From positions 53,422 through 117,421 of the forward strand of contig NZ_JGYN01000010.1 of the NCBI RefSeq assembly GCF_000741165.1: a stretch of 64,000 nucleotides of DNA. Reading direction: 5' to 3'. This document shows, one piece after another, positions 1-7,220 of the stretch (positions are counted from its first letter, which is position 1; each line of letters opens with the position of its first letter). Under the pieces are notes generated by a model. It did not search any database and was not told where the DNA came from. It saw only the letters and a program-made list of their open reading frames with translations. Source of the stretch: Bifidobacterium biavatii DSM 23969 (GTDB lineage Bacteria > Actinomycetota > Actinomycetes > Actinomycetales > Bifidobacteriaceae). The position numbers were made by a program, and so were the translations under genes.

Positions 1-2
1 AC

Positions 3-611
3 AACGCAAGGCTGGTTATCATTGACCCGGTACAGGCGTTTCTGGGCGCAGATGTGGACATGAACCGGGCAAACGAGGTGCGCCCAATATTCCGCAGTCT
101 GGGAGACATTGCACAGGCTACCGGGTGCGCTATCGTGCTGATTGGACACCTCAACAAAGCCGCAGGAACGCAAAGCACCTACCGGGGATTGGGGTCTATC
201 GACATTACGGCGGCAGTCCGCAGTCTGCTGTTTATTGGCAAGCTGAAAGACAGTCCCACAACAAGGGTGCTTATCCATGAGAAAAGCTCCCTTGCGCCGC
301 CCGGACAGTCCCTTGCCTTTTCTCTGGGAGACGAGAAAGGCTTTGAATGGATAGGAGCTTATGACATTACCGCTGACGAGCTTCTTGCCGGGACAGACAC
401 CGCCAAGACCGAAAGCAAGACCGCACAGGCGCAAATGCTCATTCTGGAACTGCTTGCAGATGGAAAGCGTATGCCGAGCGCAGAGCTGGAAAAGGCAGTC
501 AATGAGCGTGGGATTTCCTCACGCACCATGAGAACGGCAAAGAGCCGTATCGGGGACAGACTTGTGACCGAGAAAGACGGCACAGCATGGGTCTGCTATC
601 TCCGAGATTGA
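3..611 (+). CDS. RepA-like AAA family ATPase, C-terminal part (5' end outside window)
   Basis: The reading frame is already open at the window edge (NARLVIIDPVQAFLGAD...), so the first in-window Met at base 54 is not the start. The visible part holds a Walker B strand (LVIIDP), an IGHLNK segment and a C-terminal region resembling the helicase-like RepA/AAA_25 proteins found in Clostridiales integrative and mobilizable elements. The N-terminal Walker A region lies upstream of the window. Base composition is lower in GC than the chromosome to the right and the protein looks like a Firmicutes type, so I infer recent transfer. It is followed by tnpW, the usual neighbour in such elements. The role is probably element replication or mobilization; the exact function is not shown here. 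Confidence 0.75.
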   Translation, partial: NARLVIIDPVQAFLGADVDMNRANEVRPIFRSLGDIAQATGCAIVLIGHLNKAAGTQSTYRGLGSIDITAAVRSLLFIGKLKDSPTTRVLIHEKSSLAPPGQSLAFSLGDEKGFEWIGAYDITADELLAGTDTAKTESKTAQAQMLILELLADGKRMPSAELEKAVNERGISSRTMRTAKSRIGDRLVTEKDGTAWVCYLRD

Positions 612-753
612 CAACAGGAACACGGCAAGCGTGGCAAAGACGGCAAGGTTTTTATAGATACCTTAATGTTGCCGCCTTGCCTTGTTCCCTCATACCGACA
701 CCGCCCGATGATGAACAGTCACCGGGCATTTTTCATTTACAGGAGGATTTTGA

Positions 754-912
754 ATGAACAATACCGCAACCAACACCGCCACTTGCCCTACTGTCAGAAA
801 GCAGATTGGCAAGACAACCTATATCGTCCGTGTGCATTTCAGCCAGACCGCAAAAGAGACAATGGAGGACAAAATCAAGCGTCTGCTCCGTGAGGAAGTC
901 CGCAAAATGTGA
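754..912 (+). CDS. tnpW: TnpW family transposon protein (52 aa)
   Basis: A short gene too small for routine ORF calling. A strong ribosome-binding site (aggagg, bases 741-746) lies 7 bases before the ATG. The product begins MNNTATNTATCPTVRKQIGK and ends KRLLREEVRKM; this pattern (TVRKQIG-TTYIVRVHFS-TAKETMEDKIKRLL) is the TnpW family, first named from Tn4451-type elements. TnpW has no firmly known biochemical role. A hairpin plus T-run at about 702-735 upstream may end the preceding gene's transcript. Only about 30 bases after the stop, sequence switches to an unrelated VirD4 fragment, so the element is truncated here. Recognition is by sequence memory, not by search. Confidence 0.8.
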   Translation: MNNTATNTATCPTVRKQIGKTTYIVRVHFSQTAKETMEDKIKRLLREEVRKM

Positions 913-944
913 CTTCTTTGTGAATTTGATGAAAAAGTCCTTGA

Positions 945-1634
945 CTTTTCGTCTCTGGCGAAACCAAGAAAAGCATCATCATCACCACCGGCGTCCACCT
1001 CGCACCACTCCAAGTGCGCGAGGTACGCCGAATCCTCGACGGCGACGACATCCGGCTCGAAACCCTCGACCAAGGCAAACGCATCATCTATCTCGAACTA
1101 CCCGACACCAACGCCACGTTCTCCTTCATCGCCAGCGTCTTCTACCAATGCCTCTTCGAAACGCTTGTACGCAAAGCCGACGCCAAACCTGACGGCGTGC
1201 TCGACCGCGACGTGCATTGCATGCTCGACGAATTCGCCAACATCGGCAAAATCCCCAACTTCGTAAGGCTCATCGCCACCATACGAAGCCGACGCATCAG
1301 CTGCAGCATCATCCTCCAGACCGTCAGCCAAGGCAAGAGCCTCTATCGGGATGACTGGGAGACCATCGCCGGCAACTGCGACAGCCAGCTCTTCCTCGGC
1401 GGCAACGAACCCAGCACCACCAAATACATCAGCGACCGGCTCGGAGACCAGACCATCGATGTCATTGAAACCAGCGAAACCAAAGGTCTCAACGGCAGCT
1501 GGACACGCAGCACCCGCAAAAACGCTCGTAAACTCCTCACTCCGGACGAACTCGGACGCATCCCCACCAGCCGGTGCGTCTACCTGCTCAGAGGCATACC
1601 ACCGTTCCTCAGTGAGAAGTTATGTCATCTATAG
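945..1634 (+). pseudogene. VirD4/TraG-type coupling protein, C-terminal fragment
   Basis: The frame is open only from base 945 (a stop lies at 942-944), without a credible start; a GTG at 1014 is merely the first start codon. The product contains the DEFANIGKIPNF and ILQTVSQGKSLY segments typical of the TraM-recognition/ATPase region of VirD4-type coupling proteins, which link relaxase-bound DNA to the type IV secretion channel. Family proteins are about 500-700 residues, so at least the N-terminal membrane anchor and Walker A part is missing. The last residues (SEKLCHL) are probably not native. It lies on the opposite strand and about 6 kb from the secretion genes at 7.2-13.9 kb and may have belonged to the same conjugative element. 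Confidence 0.8.
1579..1612 (+). repeat. Direct repeat, copy 1 (VirD4 tail)
   Basis: These 34 bases recur at 2797-2830 with one mismatch. Both copies encode YLLRG(I/V)PPFL, the end of a VirD4-like protein. Looser similarity continues about 17 bases upstream. Confidence 0.8.
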
Positions 1635-1721
1635 ATGACAAATACGATAATGCTATCGCATTGTGCGGCGCTGCCAAGGTCGTGAGGGACGGTCCCGTTA
1701 AGTGTGTAACTAGTGGTTTGG

Positions 1722-2597
1722 TTATATGTTCTCGCTGGCGGACCAGCGGTCGGCGAAGGTGACGGTGAACGTGTTCAACGCGGGCTTCCACGTGTCGTCC
1801 ATCGTACCCGCCTTGCCGGTCGGGGCCAGCGACTTGACGGTCAGGTACAGGCACCTCAACGCGGCACGTTCGTCGGAGAAGTGACCTCGCGCCCTGACCG
1901 CTCGACGGAACCGCGCGTTGAGACTCTCGATCGCGTTCGTCGAACAGATCGTCTGATGGATTTCCACATCGTAGTTGAGAAACGGAACGAACCGATCCCA
2001 CGTGTTAAGCCGCAGGCCGCCCATAGCCGGGTATTTGGACGCCCACTTGTCGAGCATCTCGTCGCGAGCCTGTTCCGCGGCTGCTTCGTTGACGACGGTG
2101 TAGATGGGTTTCGGGTCGCGTTTGAGTATGTCCCAGTCCTTTCTGGACACATAGTGGAACGTATTGCGCAGCAGGTGAAGGCGGCTGACGGTCTCTCTGG
2201 AGACCGAGGTGCCGTAGCTCTCCTGGAAGTGCGCGCTGATCTTTCCGGCGGTCAGGCACCTAGCATAGGTGCGACCGAGTCCACGTCGTTGAGCCGGCGA
2301 TACCGTTTTTTGACGATGACGGGGTCGAACGAGCCGTCCCGGTCGTGAGGCACCTTGATGGTGACTGGTCCGGCCGCCTCCGTCGTCACGGTCTTGGCGG
2401 TTGTCCCGTTGCGCGTGTTCGCGGCCCTGCCATCGGCGCTTTTCTCGTGCTTTTCGTGTCCGAGGTGCTCGGTCATCTGCTCGTCGAGGGCGGTCTCCAG
2501 CACGGTCTTGGTGAATTGCCTCAGCAGACCGTCGCGGCCGGTCAAGTCAAGCCCCTGCTCCTTGGTCTGCCGGATTATCTCTAGCGCGAGCTCGCGC
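1722..2597 (-). pseudogene. IS256-family (mutator type) transposase, decayed
   Basis: Read on the minus strand. The N-terminal part (GRDGLLRQFTKTVLETALDEQMTEHLGH) lies at 2252-2597. It loses frame near 2262-2266, where the expected SVAPM-YARCLTAGKISAHF motif is split by a 2-base shift. The second frame continues through SYGTSVSRETVSR and then jumps directly to LLRNTFHYVSRKDWD at about 2180, so the central region with the DDE catalytic residues is absent. The C-terminal part (TNAIESLNARFRRAVRARG) runs to the stop at 1722. Intact transposases of this family are about 400 residues; the reconstructed product is about 290. It is therefore inactive through a frameshift plus an internal deletion of roughly 100 or more codons. 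Confidence 0.85.
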
Positions 2598-2601
2598 TAG
2601 A
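2580..2601. repeat. 22-bp perfect palindrome
   Basis: The sequence tctagcgcgag / ctcgcgctaga is perfectly self-complementary with no loop. It sits at the 5' edge of the recognisable transposase frame and introduces an in-frame stop. A full palindrome of this length outside a known site is unusual. Confidence 0.8.
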
Positions 2602-2779
2602 TCGGGGATGCCTTTGGATCACTGGGTTTCGCTGGTTTCTCCGTGTCTTCCTTGCTGAGGGCCGTCTTCACATTGCCATGGCTTCCATTGTCTCAGTCGA
2701 CATGCTCATTACAGACCCTTTCCCGCCAGCCACGCAGCCGGCGATCAAAGCCGGCTACACACTTTCCGAAACAGTCTCT

Positions 2780-2894
2780 CCCCACCGGCCAGTACATCTA
2801 CCTGCTCAGAGGCGTACCACCGTTCCTCAGACGGAAAAAGATAATTGGCAATAGGCGATTCCGAAAATACTTGAGTGTTGTCATCTCGGAATGA
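2780..2894 (+). pseudogene. Second VirD4/TraG tail fragment
   Basis: The frame reads LPTGQYIYLLRGVPPFLRRKK and resembles only the last 20 or so residues of the fragment ending at 1634. Upstream sequence in this frame shows no coupling-protein similarity. The fragment and the copy at 1579-1612 flank the decayed IS256 transposase, suggesting a duplication or recombination scar. It has no start codon context of its own. Confidence 0.55.
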
Positions 2895-3051
2895 CAGTTA
2901 GTAATTTGATCCTTGTGGATCCATTTTCAATTTGAGAAGCTGACAATACAACTGGAACGAGGAAATTGTAAATGCAATTTCTGAGACTCTTGCCGATGTC
3001 TTGTAGCAAGAAAATGGCAACCATGCAATAGTGAGATCATATAAGGATTTT

Positions 3052-3120
3052 ATGATGAAAAAGTTTGTAAAAACGGTACGATTGCCGCCGTTAGTTGTTG
3101 CTTATAGCGGCATAGAATAA
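3052..3120 (+). CDS. Possible 22-aa peptide upstream of the bacteriocin gene
   Basis: An ATGATG start follows aagga (3043-3047). The product MMKKFVKTVRLPPLVVAYSGIE is short and basic at its N-terminus. Reading one base over gives a lipoprotein-signal-like stretch (KNGTIAAVSCCL), so this may be the stub of a frameshifted secreted protein rather than a real leader. No function is claimed. Confidence 0.25.
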   Translation: MMKKFVKTVRLPPLVVAYSGIE

Positions 3121-3147
3121 TGCTCGTATATACTTCACGGAAATGTA

Positions 3148-3153
3148 TATAAT
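3148..3153 (+). promoter_or_regulatory. Probable -10 box of the bacteriocin operon
   Basis: A perfect TATAAT lies about 45 bases before the first start codon of the bacteriocin operon in a low-GC stretch. No good -35 is visible at 16-18 bases upstream, which would fit an activator-dependent promoter. Confidence 0.45.
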
Positions 3154-3196
3154 TTGCCCAAAAAATAATATTTGCCCATACTATTCAAGGGAGACA

Positions 3197-3493
3197 ATGA
3201 TGTCTAGGTATGAAAATAATGCTCGCGGTACGTCTTGCAATAAGGGAAATCGGCAGATGGCAAGTGTGGCAGTCGCTTTTGCGGCAGTGTTCGTCACTCC
3301 TTTTGTTATTCCGCTGGTTGCTTCTCTGATGGCGGTATTGGGAATTGGGAGTGCGGCAGCTACCGCCATTGTCGCTGTAGCTTGGCTTGGATCGGCTGCG
3401 GTGGGAATGATTTTCCCTGCAGCTGCGCCGCTCACTTCCACCATCCAGTCCATGATTGGCACCTTGGGGACTTCGGGCGCTGCGGCATGGTGA
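3197..3493 (+). CDS. Putative circular-bacteriocin precursor
   Basis: A 98-aa product (97 aa if the second of two tandem ATGs, 3197 and 3200, is used; aagggag at 3187-3193 fits the second better). The first ~20 residues are polar and charged (MMSRYENNARGTSCNKGNRQ). The remaining 78 residues (MASVAVAFAA ... GTSGAAAW) carry no Lys, Arg, Asp, Glu or His, are rich in Ala, Val, Ile and Gly, and form two or three hydrophobic helices. The protein ends exactly in Trp. Circular bacteriocins such as enterocin AS-48 are made with a removable leader and joined head-to-tail at a hydrophobic residue and often a C-terminal Trp. The next genes match the usual set of such loci (SpoIIM/DUF95, small membrane proteins, ABC pair). 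A mature form starting at Met21 is my guess; it would be longer (78) than most known members (58-70). A holin-like or other membrane peptide is the alternative. Confidence 0.6.
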   Translation: MMSRYENNARGTSCNKGNRQMASVAVAFAAVFVTPFVIPLVASLMAVLGIGSAAATAIVAVAWLGSAAVGMIFPAAAPLTSTIQSMIGTLGTSGAAAW

Positions 3494-3532
3494 TTCATTG
3501 ATTGGATATTATGGCCCTGCGGAGGAGGAGGT

Positions 3533-4054
3533 ATGACGGGATTCTTGAAGCTATTTCTCACTAAGACGCGTTGCGTCCTTGGGATTTCCTTAGCAGCATT
3601 TCTGGTTGGCGTATTTTTAGCCAAGTTACGTCCGTATCCTTTGAGCAGGGCCATAATTCCGAAGATATATCTTCATGAACTACTATGGAACAATACTAAG
3701 GTATGGCTAATACTATTATTTGGAGGATTTCTATTCTCCATTCCTACAACTATTGTATTAGTTATTAATTATAGTTCTTTTGGATGGAGTGCGGCTCAGT
3801 ATTTATTTCAAGACCAAGGAGGTAAATTATTGACCGCAGTAGTCCCTCATCTTTTCTTTGAATGCTTTGCGCTGATCACCATATCTGGCATTGCTTTGAC
3901 TATTACGCACTATGAATTTTGTTTCTTGCAGAACAATCGAAAGCGGGATATTAGCATAGATAATGCCACTTTATTGTCCTTGTTTGTGGTTTTTATTTCA
4001 TGGTTCTCGCTTTTTTGGGCTGCAATCATAGAGACATATATATCTCATATTTAA
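3533..4054 (+). CDS. SpoIIM/DUF95-family membrane protein of bacteriocin locus
   Basis: A 173-aa membrane protein starting 39 bases after the precursor gene, with a very strong ribosome-binding site (ggaggaggag) ending 2 bases before the ATG. At least four hydrophobic segments are visible. The central part (WNNTKVWLILLFGGFLFSI and VVPHLFFECFALITISGIAL) follows the SpoIIM/DUF95 pattern: N-x-K, a GG-x-x-F-x-x-P turn, and P-H-x-x-x-E before a helix. A DUF95 protein is a hallmark of nearly all circular-bacteriocin clusters, where it is needed for maturation, secretion or immunity. Low GC compared with flanking genes suggests horizontal acquisition. Assignment is by motif, not search. Confidence 0.75.
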   Translation: MTGFLKLFLTKTRCVLGISLAAFLVGVFLAKLRPYPLSRAIIPKIYLHELLWNNTKVWLILLFGGFLFSIPTTIVLVINYSSFGWSAAQYLFQDQGGKLLTAVVPHLFFECFALITISGIALTITHYEFCFLQNNRKRDISIDNATLLSLFVVFISWFSLFWAAIIETYISHI

Positions 4055-4062
4055 GGAGCATC

Positions 4063-4599
4063 ATGATTCGCCTGTCAGTCTGGTTTGAGTCCTTGAAGTG
4101 GCGCATTGCCGCCTGGCGCTGCATCACTTTGAATTGGTGGTATTTAGTATTGGCCGCAGTATTAATCATATGGCTCGGCGTGGCGGAAGCTGTGGCGTTG
4201 CCCGCGTATGGTGAATATGCGCGTGAGGTATTCACGAACCTGTTGGCAGGGGTACCGTCTACGCCACCGGCTGTCGTACCGGTAACGGTGTTCCAATGGT
4301 CATGCTCGGCGGTTTGGCTGGTGTTGGCATATCGGCAGTGGGCGCGACGCCAGTTCGCATGGATGATTATATCGATGGTATGCAGCTTGTTGTATGTGCC
4401 ATTCGTAATTTATCTTGTACATGAGCTAGCAGACCAGCGCAAAGGGATTGTTCGGTTGGAGGAGAAGCCAGAGAGCCCCTCCCCAGATGATACGGCTAAT
4501 GATCATTTGGACAGGTGCGACATCAATCCCGTTGAAGAAACAACCACGTCCGACAGCATGATTCGCCGTATAGGAGGTCTTCGTGGACGCCGTGGTTGA
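4063..4599 (+). CDS. Small membrane protein of bacteriocin locus, function unknown
   Basis: The 178-aa product starts at the ATG that follows aaggagcatc; an upstream in-frame start is not used. Three hydrophobic helices are visible (about residues 26-50, 70-95 and 100-122), followed by a charged cytoplasmic tail of about 55 residues. It resembles no enzyme I know. Its place between the DUF95 gene and the ABC ATPase gene, and the 17-base overlap with the latter, suggest that it belongs to the export/immunity apparatus; an immunity or maturation role is inference only. Confidence 0.6.
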   Translation: MIRLSVWFESLKWRIAAWRCITLNWWYLVLAAVLIIWLGVAEAVALPAYGEYAREVFTNLLAGVPSTPPAVVPVTVFQWSCSAVWLVLAYRQWARRQFAWMIISMVCSLLYVPFVIYLVHELADQRKGIVRLEEKPESPSPDDTANDHLDRCDINPVEETTTSDSMIRRIGGLRGRRG

Positions 4600-5524
4600 A
4601 GTTCATGGATTGACTAAACGATATGTATCCGGGCCGGTGGTAGGTCCGATTGATTTTGAGGTTTGGCCGGGGCAAGTATTGGCCGTGGCGGGGTCGAATG
4701 GTGCAGGTAAGTCCACCACGCTACGCATGCTGCTCGGCCTAGCCTCTCCCAGCCAAGGTCGTGCACTGGTTATGGGCCGACCGTATCGGCAGTTGGAGCA
4801 TCCGGGCTTGCAAGTGGGTGTATTCCTAGGTGGGCGATTGGGGGATGAGTCGATGACCAGCCGTGAGTATCTGACGTTTATGGCCGGCATGCAGGGATTG
4901 CATAACGTGCGTCGTCGCGTTCGCCGCGTGCTGCGTGCCTGTAGTCTGGATCATTGGCCGAAAGTCCGGATTAGGGGGTATTCCACAGGTATGAGACAAC
5001 GACTGGGCGTTGCTTGCGCGATGCTCTCCGACGCACCGATACTTGTATTGGACGAGCCATTCAATGGATTGGATATCGAAGGAAGACTTTGGCTGCATGA
5101 TTCATTGAAACAATGGGCCGAGTCCGGCAGAACCGTTATTTTGGCAGCTCATGAGATTGAAGAACTGCAACGCATAGCCACCCATGTCCTGATTGTCATG
5201 CATGGTCGGCAAATGGGTTGCGGGCCAATCGAGCAAGTCATTAACGACAACAGCGACGGGGCTGGAATCATATTCCGCTTTGCAAACGGCGTAGATGTGA
5301 GCAGAAAGGCCGCGGCCCTGAATGATCTGATGGGAATGGGGGCCGATCTTCGCGCCCTAAAGAATGACTTGTATTTGGCACGACGGACGGATGAAGATAC
5401 TGTATTCGCAACCGCAGCCAGATGTGAGGCTCCATTGGTTCAGCTCAATCGCGCCGAACCGACGCTTCGCGAAGTAATGACTAGCATAATCAACCGGTCT
5501 TCAGTAAAGAGCCACACGTCATGA
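4583..5524 (+). CDS. ABC transporter ATP-binding protein (bacteriocin export/immunity)
   Basis: A 313-aa ATPase with Walker A GSNGAGKST (about residues 33-41), the signature STGMRQRLG (about 134-142), and Walker B ILVLDEPFNGLD (about 152-163), then a switch His in AAHEIEE. It starts at GTG 4583 with aggagg at 4572-4577, inside the end of the previous gene, so translation is coupled. It has no fused membrane domain, and the next gene, overlapping by ATGA, supplies the permease. Such two-gene ABC transporters accompany circular bacteriocins and confer self-protection and export. Closest family style is the CcmA/NatA group, which also handles antibiotics. Confidence 0.85.
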   Translation: MDAVVEVHGLTKRYVSGPVVGPIDFEVWPGQVLAVAGSNGAGKSTTLRMLLGLASPSQGRALVMGRPYRQLEHPGLQVGVFLGGRLGDESMTSREYLTFMAGMQGLHNVRRRVRRVLRACSLDHWPKVRIRGYSTGMRQRLGVACAMLSDAPILVLDEPFNGLDIEGRLWLHDSLKQWAESGRTVILAAHEIEELQRIATHVLIVMHGRQMGCGPIEQVINDNSDGAGIIFRFANGVDVSRKAAALNDLMGMGADLRALKNDLYLARRTDEDTVFATAARCEAPLVQLNRAEPTLREVMTSIINRSSVKSHTS

Positions 5525-6309
5525 ACGGGGGTACACGGGATTTGCAACGCATGATGCTGCTCATACGTTATGTGGTATGCCGGCCGGCAACCCTCGCGGC
5601 ATGGGTTGGGCTGCCGCTGGCGTTCGCCGCGTTCGCCGCGTTGACTAGCGCCTCCGTCCGGCTCATGCTCTCCTCCAGCTCCAAACTCGATGGCTTCGCC
5701 ACGCTCGAAGGATTGGGGCCGAGCATCGCCGGTGCGGTTATGCCCATGGCCGAGCCCTTGGCAATCATCGCGGCACTGCTATCCGTCCGTGTCCTGCTCA
5801 ATACGTCCACAGCCATTCCGCTGTTCCTGATTGAACCGAAGCGAACGCGACTGTTTCTAATCTTATGTGTCGATATCGCTATTGTTGGTTTTATTATGGC
5901 CGCAACCGGAGGACTTACCGCAACTGGTACCTCTCGGCTCATCCTCGGCCCCGTCGTACCATCGCAAGCATGGCCCTCTCCGTTGTCCACATCGCTGCTC
6001 TTATGTCTTCCCGTGGCCCTGATACTTACCGGGCGTATGCTTATTGCCGCCTCACTATGCGTAGCCGTTGATTCAGTGGGGAAAGGTGCGGCGTCTTACA
6101 TTGCCTTGTATTATCTCCTTCCCATTGTGGTTGCTAATTTACCTGCATCTCAAACATTGAGTACATGGATACCATCTATTGCAGGCACTGCCATATTGGA
6201 GCCTGAACCAATTATCAGCCCTTTGTTTAGCGGTGTGATTGCTCTAGTTTACTTATTGATTGCAATTGGAATAGCGTGTGCAACGTTGAATTATAGGGAT
6301 ATTAGGTGA
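5521..6309 (+). CDS. ABC transporter permease of bacteriocin locus
   Basis: A 262-aa protein starting in a 4-base ATGA overlap with the ATPase gene, a classic coupled pair. About six hydrophobic helices are visible and there are no nucleotide-binding motifs, matching an ABC-2-type permease. It is the last gene of the five-gene unit; downstream sequence is AT-rich and contains only gene remnants. Its job is presumably to pump the bacteriocin out of the membrane or cell together with the upstream ATPase. Confidence 0.8.
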   Translation: MNGGTRDLQRMMLLIRYVVCRPATLAAWVGLPLAFAAFAALTSASVRLMLSSSSKLDGFATLEGLGPSIAGAVMPMAEPLAIIAALLSVRVLLNTSTAIPLFLIEPKRTRLFLILCVDIAIVGFIMAATGGLTATGTSRLILGPVVPSQAWPSPLSTSLLLCLPVALILTGRMLIAASLCVAVDSVGKGAASYIALYYLLPIVVANLPASQTLSTWIPSIAGTAILEPEPIISPLFSGVIALVYLLIAIGIACATLNYRDIR

Positions 6310-6686
6310 TGCGAGTATATTAAAGTCTGTCGTTGGTATATATATGATAAATAACCAATTTACCTTAACAGCGATAGATGTCTATCGTCATCCATGATCA
6401 CATTTAATTTTTACCACCTAATGTTATTGCTATTGGCGGAATGCGGATTCCAGTAATAAATAAACAACCCAGACCATTGAACCGATGAATCGCATTAAAG
6501 CATATTTAGAAGGATTGAAGTTTGCTTCTGATCCGTATTCCTGCATGGTTTATGCTGTGATAAAGAATTCTTTTAGAAATGGTCTCTGCTGTCTTTGTTG
6601 TTCGCGTCTGGTTGTGTGGGCTCAATATCCGAATCATCTATACTAAGCGAGAAACGCTACTTGTCTGTCGCTATTCTTCGCCGCAT
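6310..6686. other. AT-rich stretch without recognisable gene
   Basis: About 380 bases of low-GC sequence after the bacteriocin operon. Short open frames occur on both strands but none has a plausible start site or familiar product. It probably contains decayed sequence like that immediately following. Confidence 0.6.
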
Positions 6687-6985
6687 TTATTTAAACAAAA
6701 TAATCTGTTCGGAAATCGCTATATTAAACCTGTGCATGAAACATCTTTCGATAAAACTCTGATTGTTTGGGTAACTCCGCGCACCTGACAATCGTATGAA
6801 CAGTATCATCTTTAATAACAGTGATTTTATCTGCATATGAATGGTTGTAAACCTGTGAGCGATGATTACCGTGGTCATATTCTGATTCAATTGAGGCATT
6901 GCCTCAAACATTGAACTTTCAGCTATTGTGTCAACCAGCACGATTGGCTCATCAAGAATTACAAGTGTTGCGACAGGAAGGTTGA
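6687..6985 (-). pseudogene. ABC exporter remnant (C-terminal nucleotide-binding domain)
   Basis: On the minus strand the frame reads LVILDEPIVLVDTIAESSMFEAMPQL followed by MTTVIIAHRFTT. These are the Walker B/D-loop and H-loop of a type-I ABC exporter, the kind that often carries peptide-processing or multidrug functions. Everything upstream (membrane domain, Walker A, signature) is missing and the tail degenerates into low-complexity sequence. It marks a second, decayed exporter next to the intact bacteriocin ABC pair. Confidence 0.6.
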
Positions 6986-7160
6986 TATTGCCAGTGTGGA
7001 ATTAATCGATATCACCAAGGGTGTATCTGATTCTACCGCTATCAATCTGGGCAGCGGCTACTTTGTTCTCAAAGGTATGAACGACAGTCGTTTCATCCTC
7101 TCTGGTTCTCATGCCGGCTGGGTGTCCTCCTCATCTTTGGAGACGCGTCATCCAAACTGA
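6984..7160 (+). pseudogene. C-terminal fragment of an unidentified protein
   Basis: The frame encodes about 58 codons (DIASVELIDITKGV ... SLETRHPN) and ends in TGA. It has normal codon use, no start and a well-behaved soluble composition, so it looks like the end of a truncated gene. It abuts the ABC remnant on the other strand. I do not recognise the family. Confidence 0.4.
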
Positions 7161-7220
7161 CTAGCCCGAGAACTCGGCATATACCGCCACACTATCTCCT
7201 GCCCTTTTTCAAAGGCGGCG

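Noticed and set aside
2180..2270. Programmed frameshift in the IS256-family transposase
   Set aside because: IS256-type transposases are made from one frame, and a large internal deletion removes the catalytic centre as well.
3143..3493. Lantibiotic or class II bacteriocin precursor
   Set aside because: No Lan modification genes, no double-glycine leader and no peptidase-ABC transporter; the neighbours fit a circular type better.
6579..6788. A 69-codon plus-strand frame in the AT-rich stretch
   Set aside because: No ribosome-binding site, no similarity, and it overlaps an ABC exporter remnant on the other strand.
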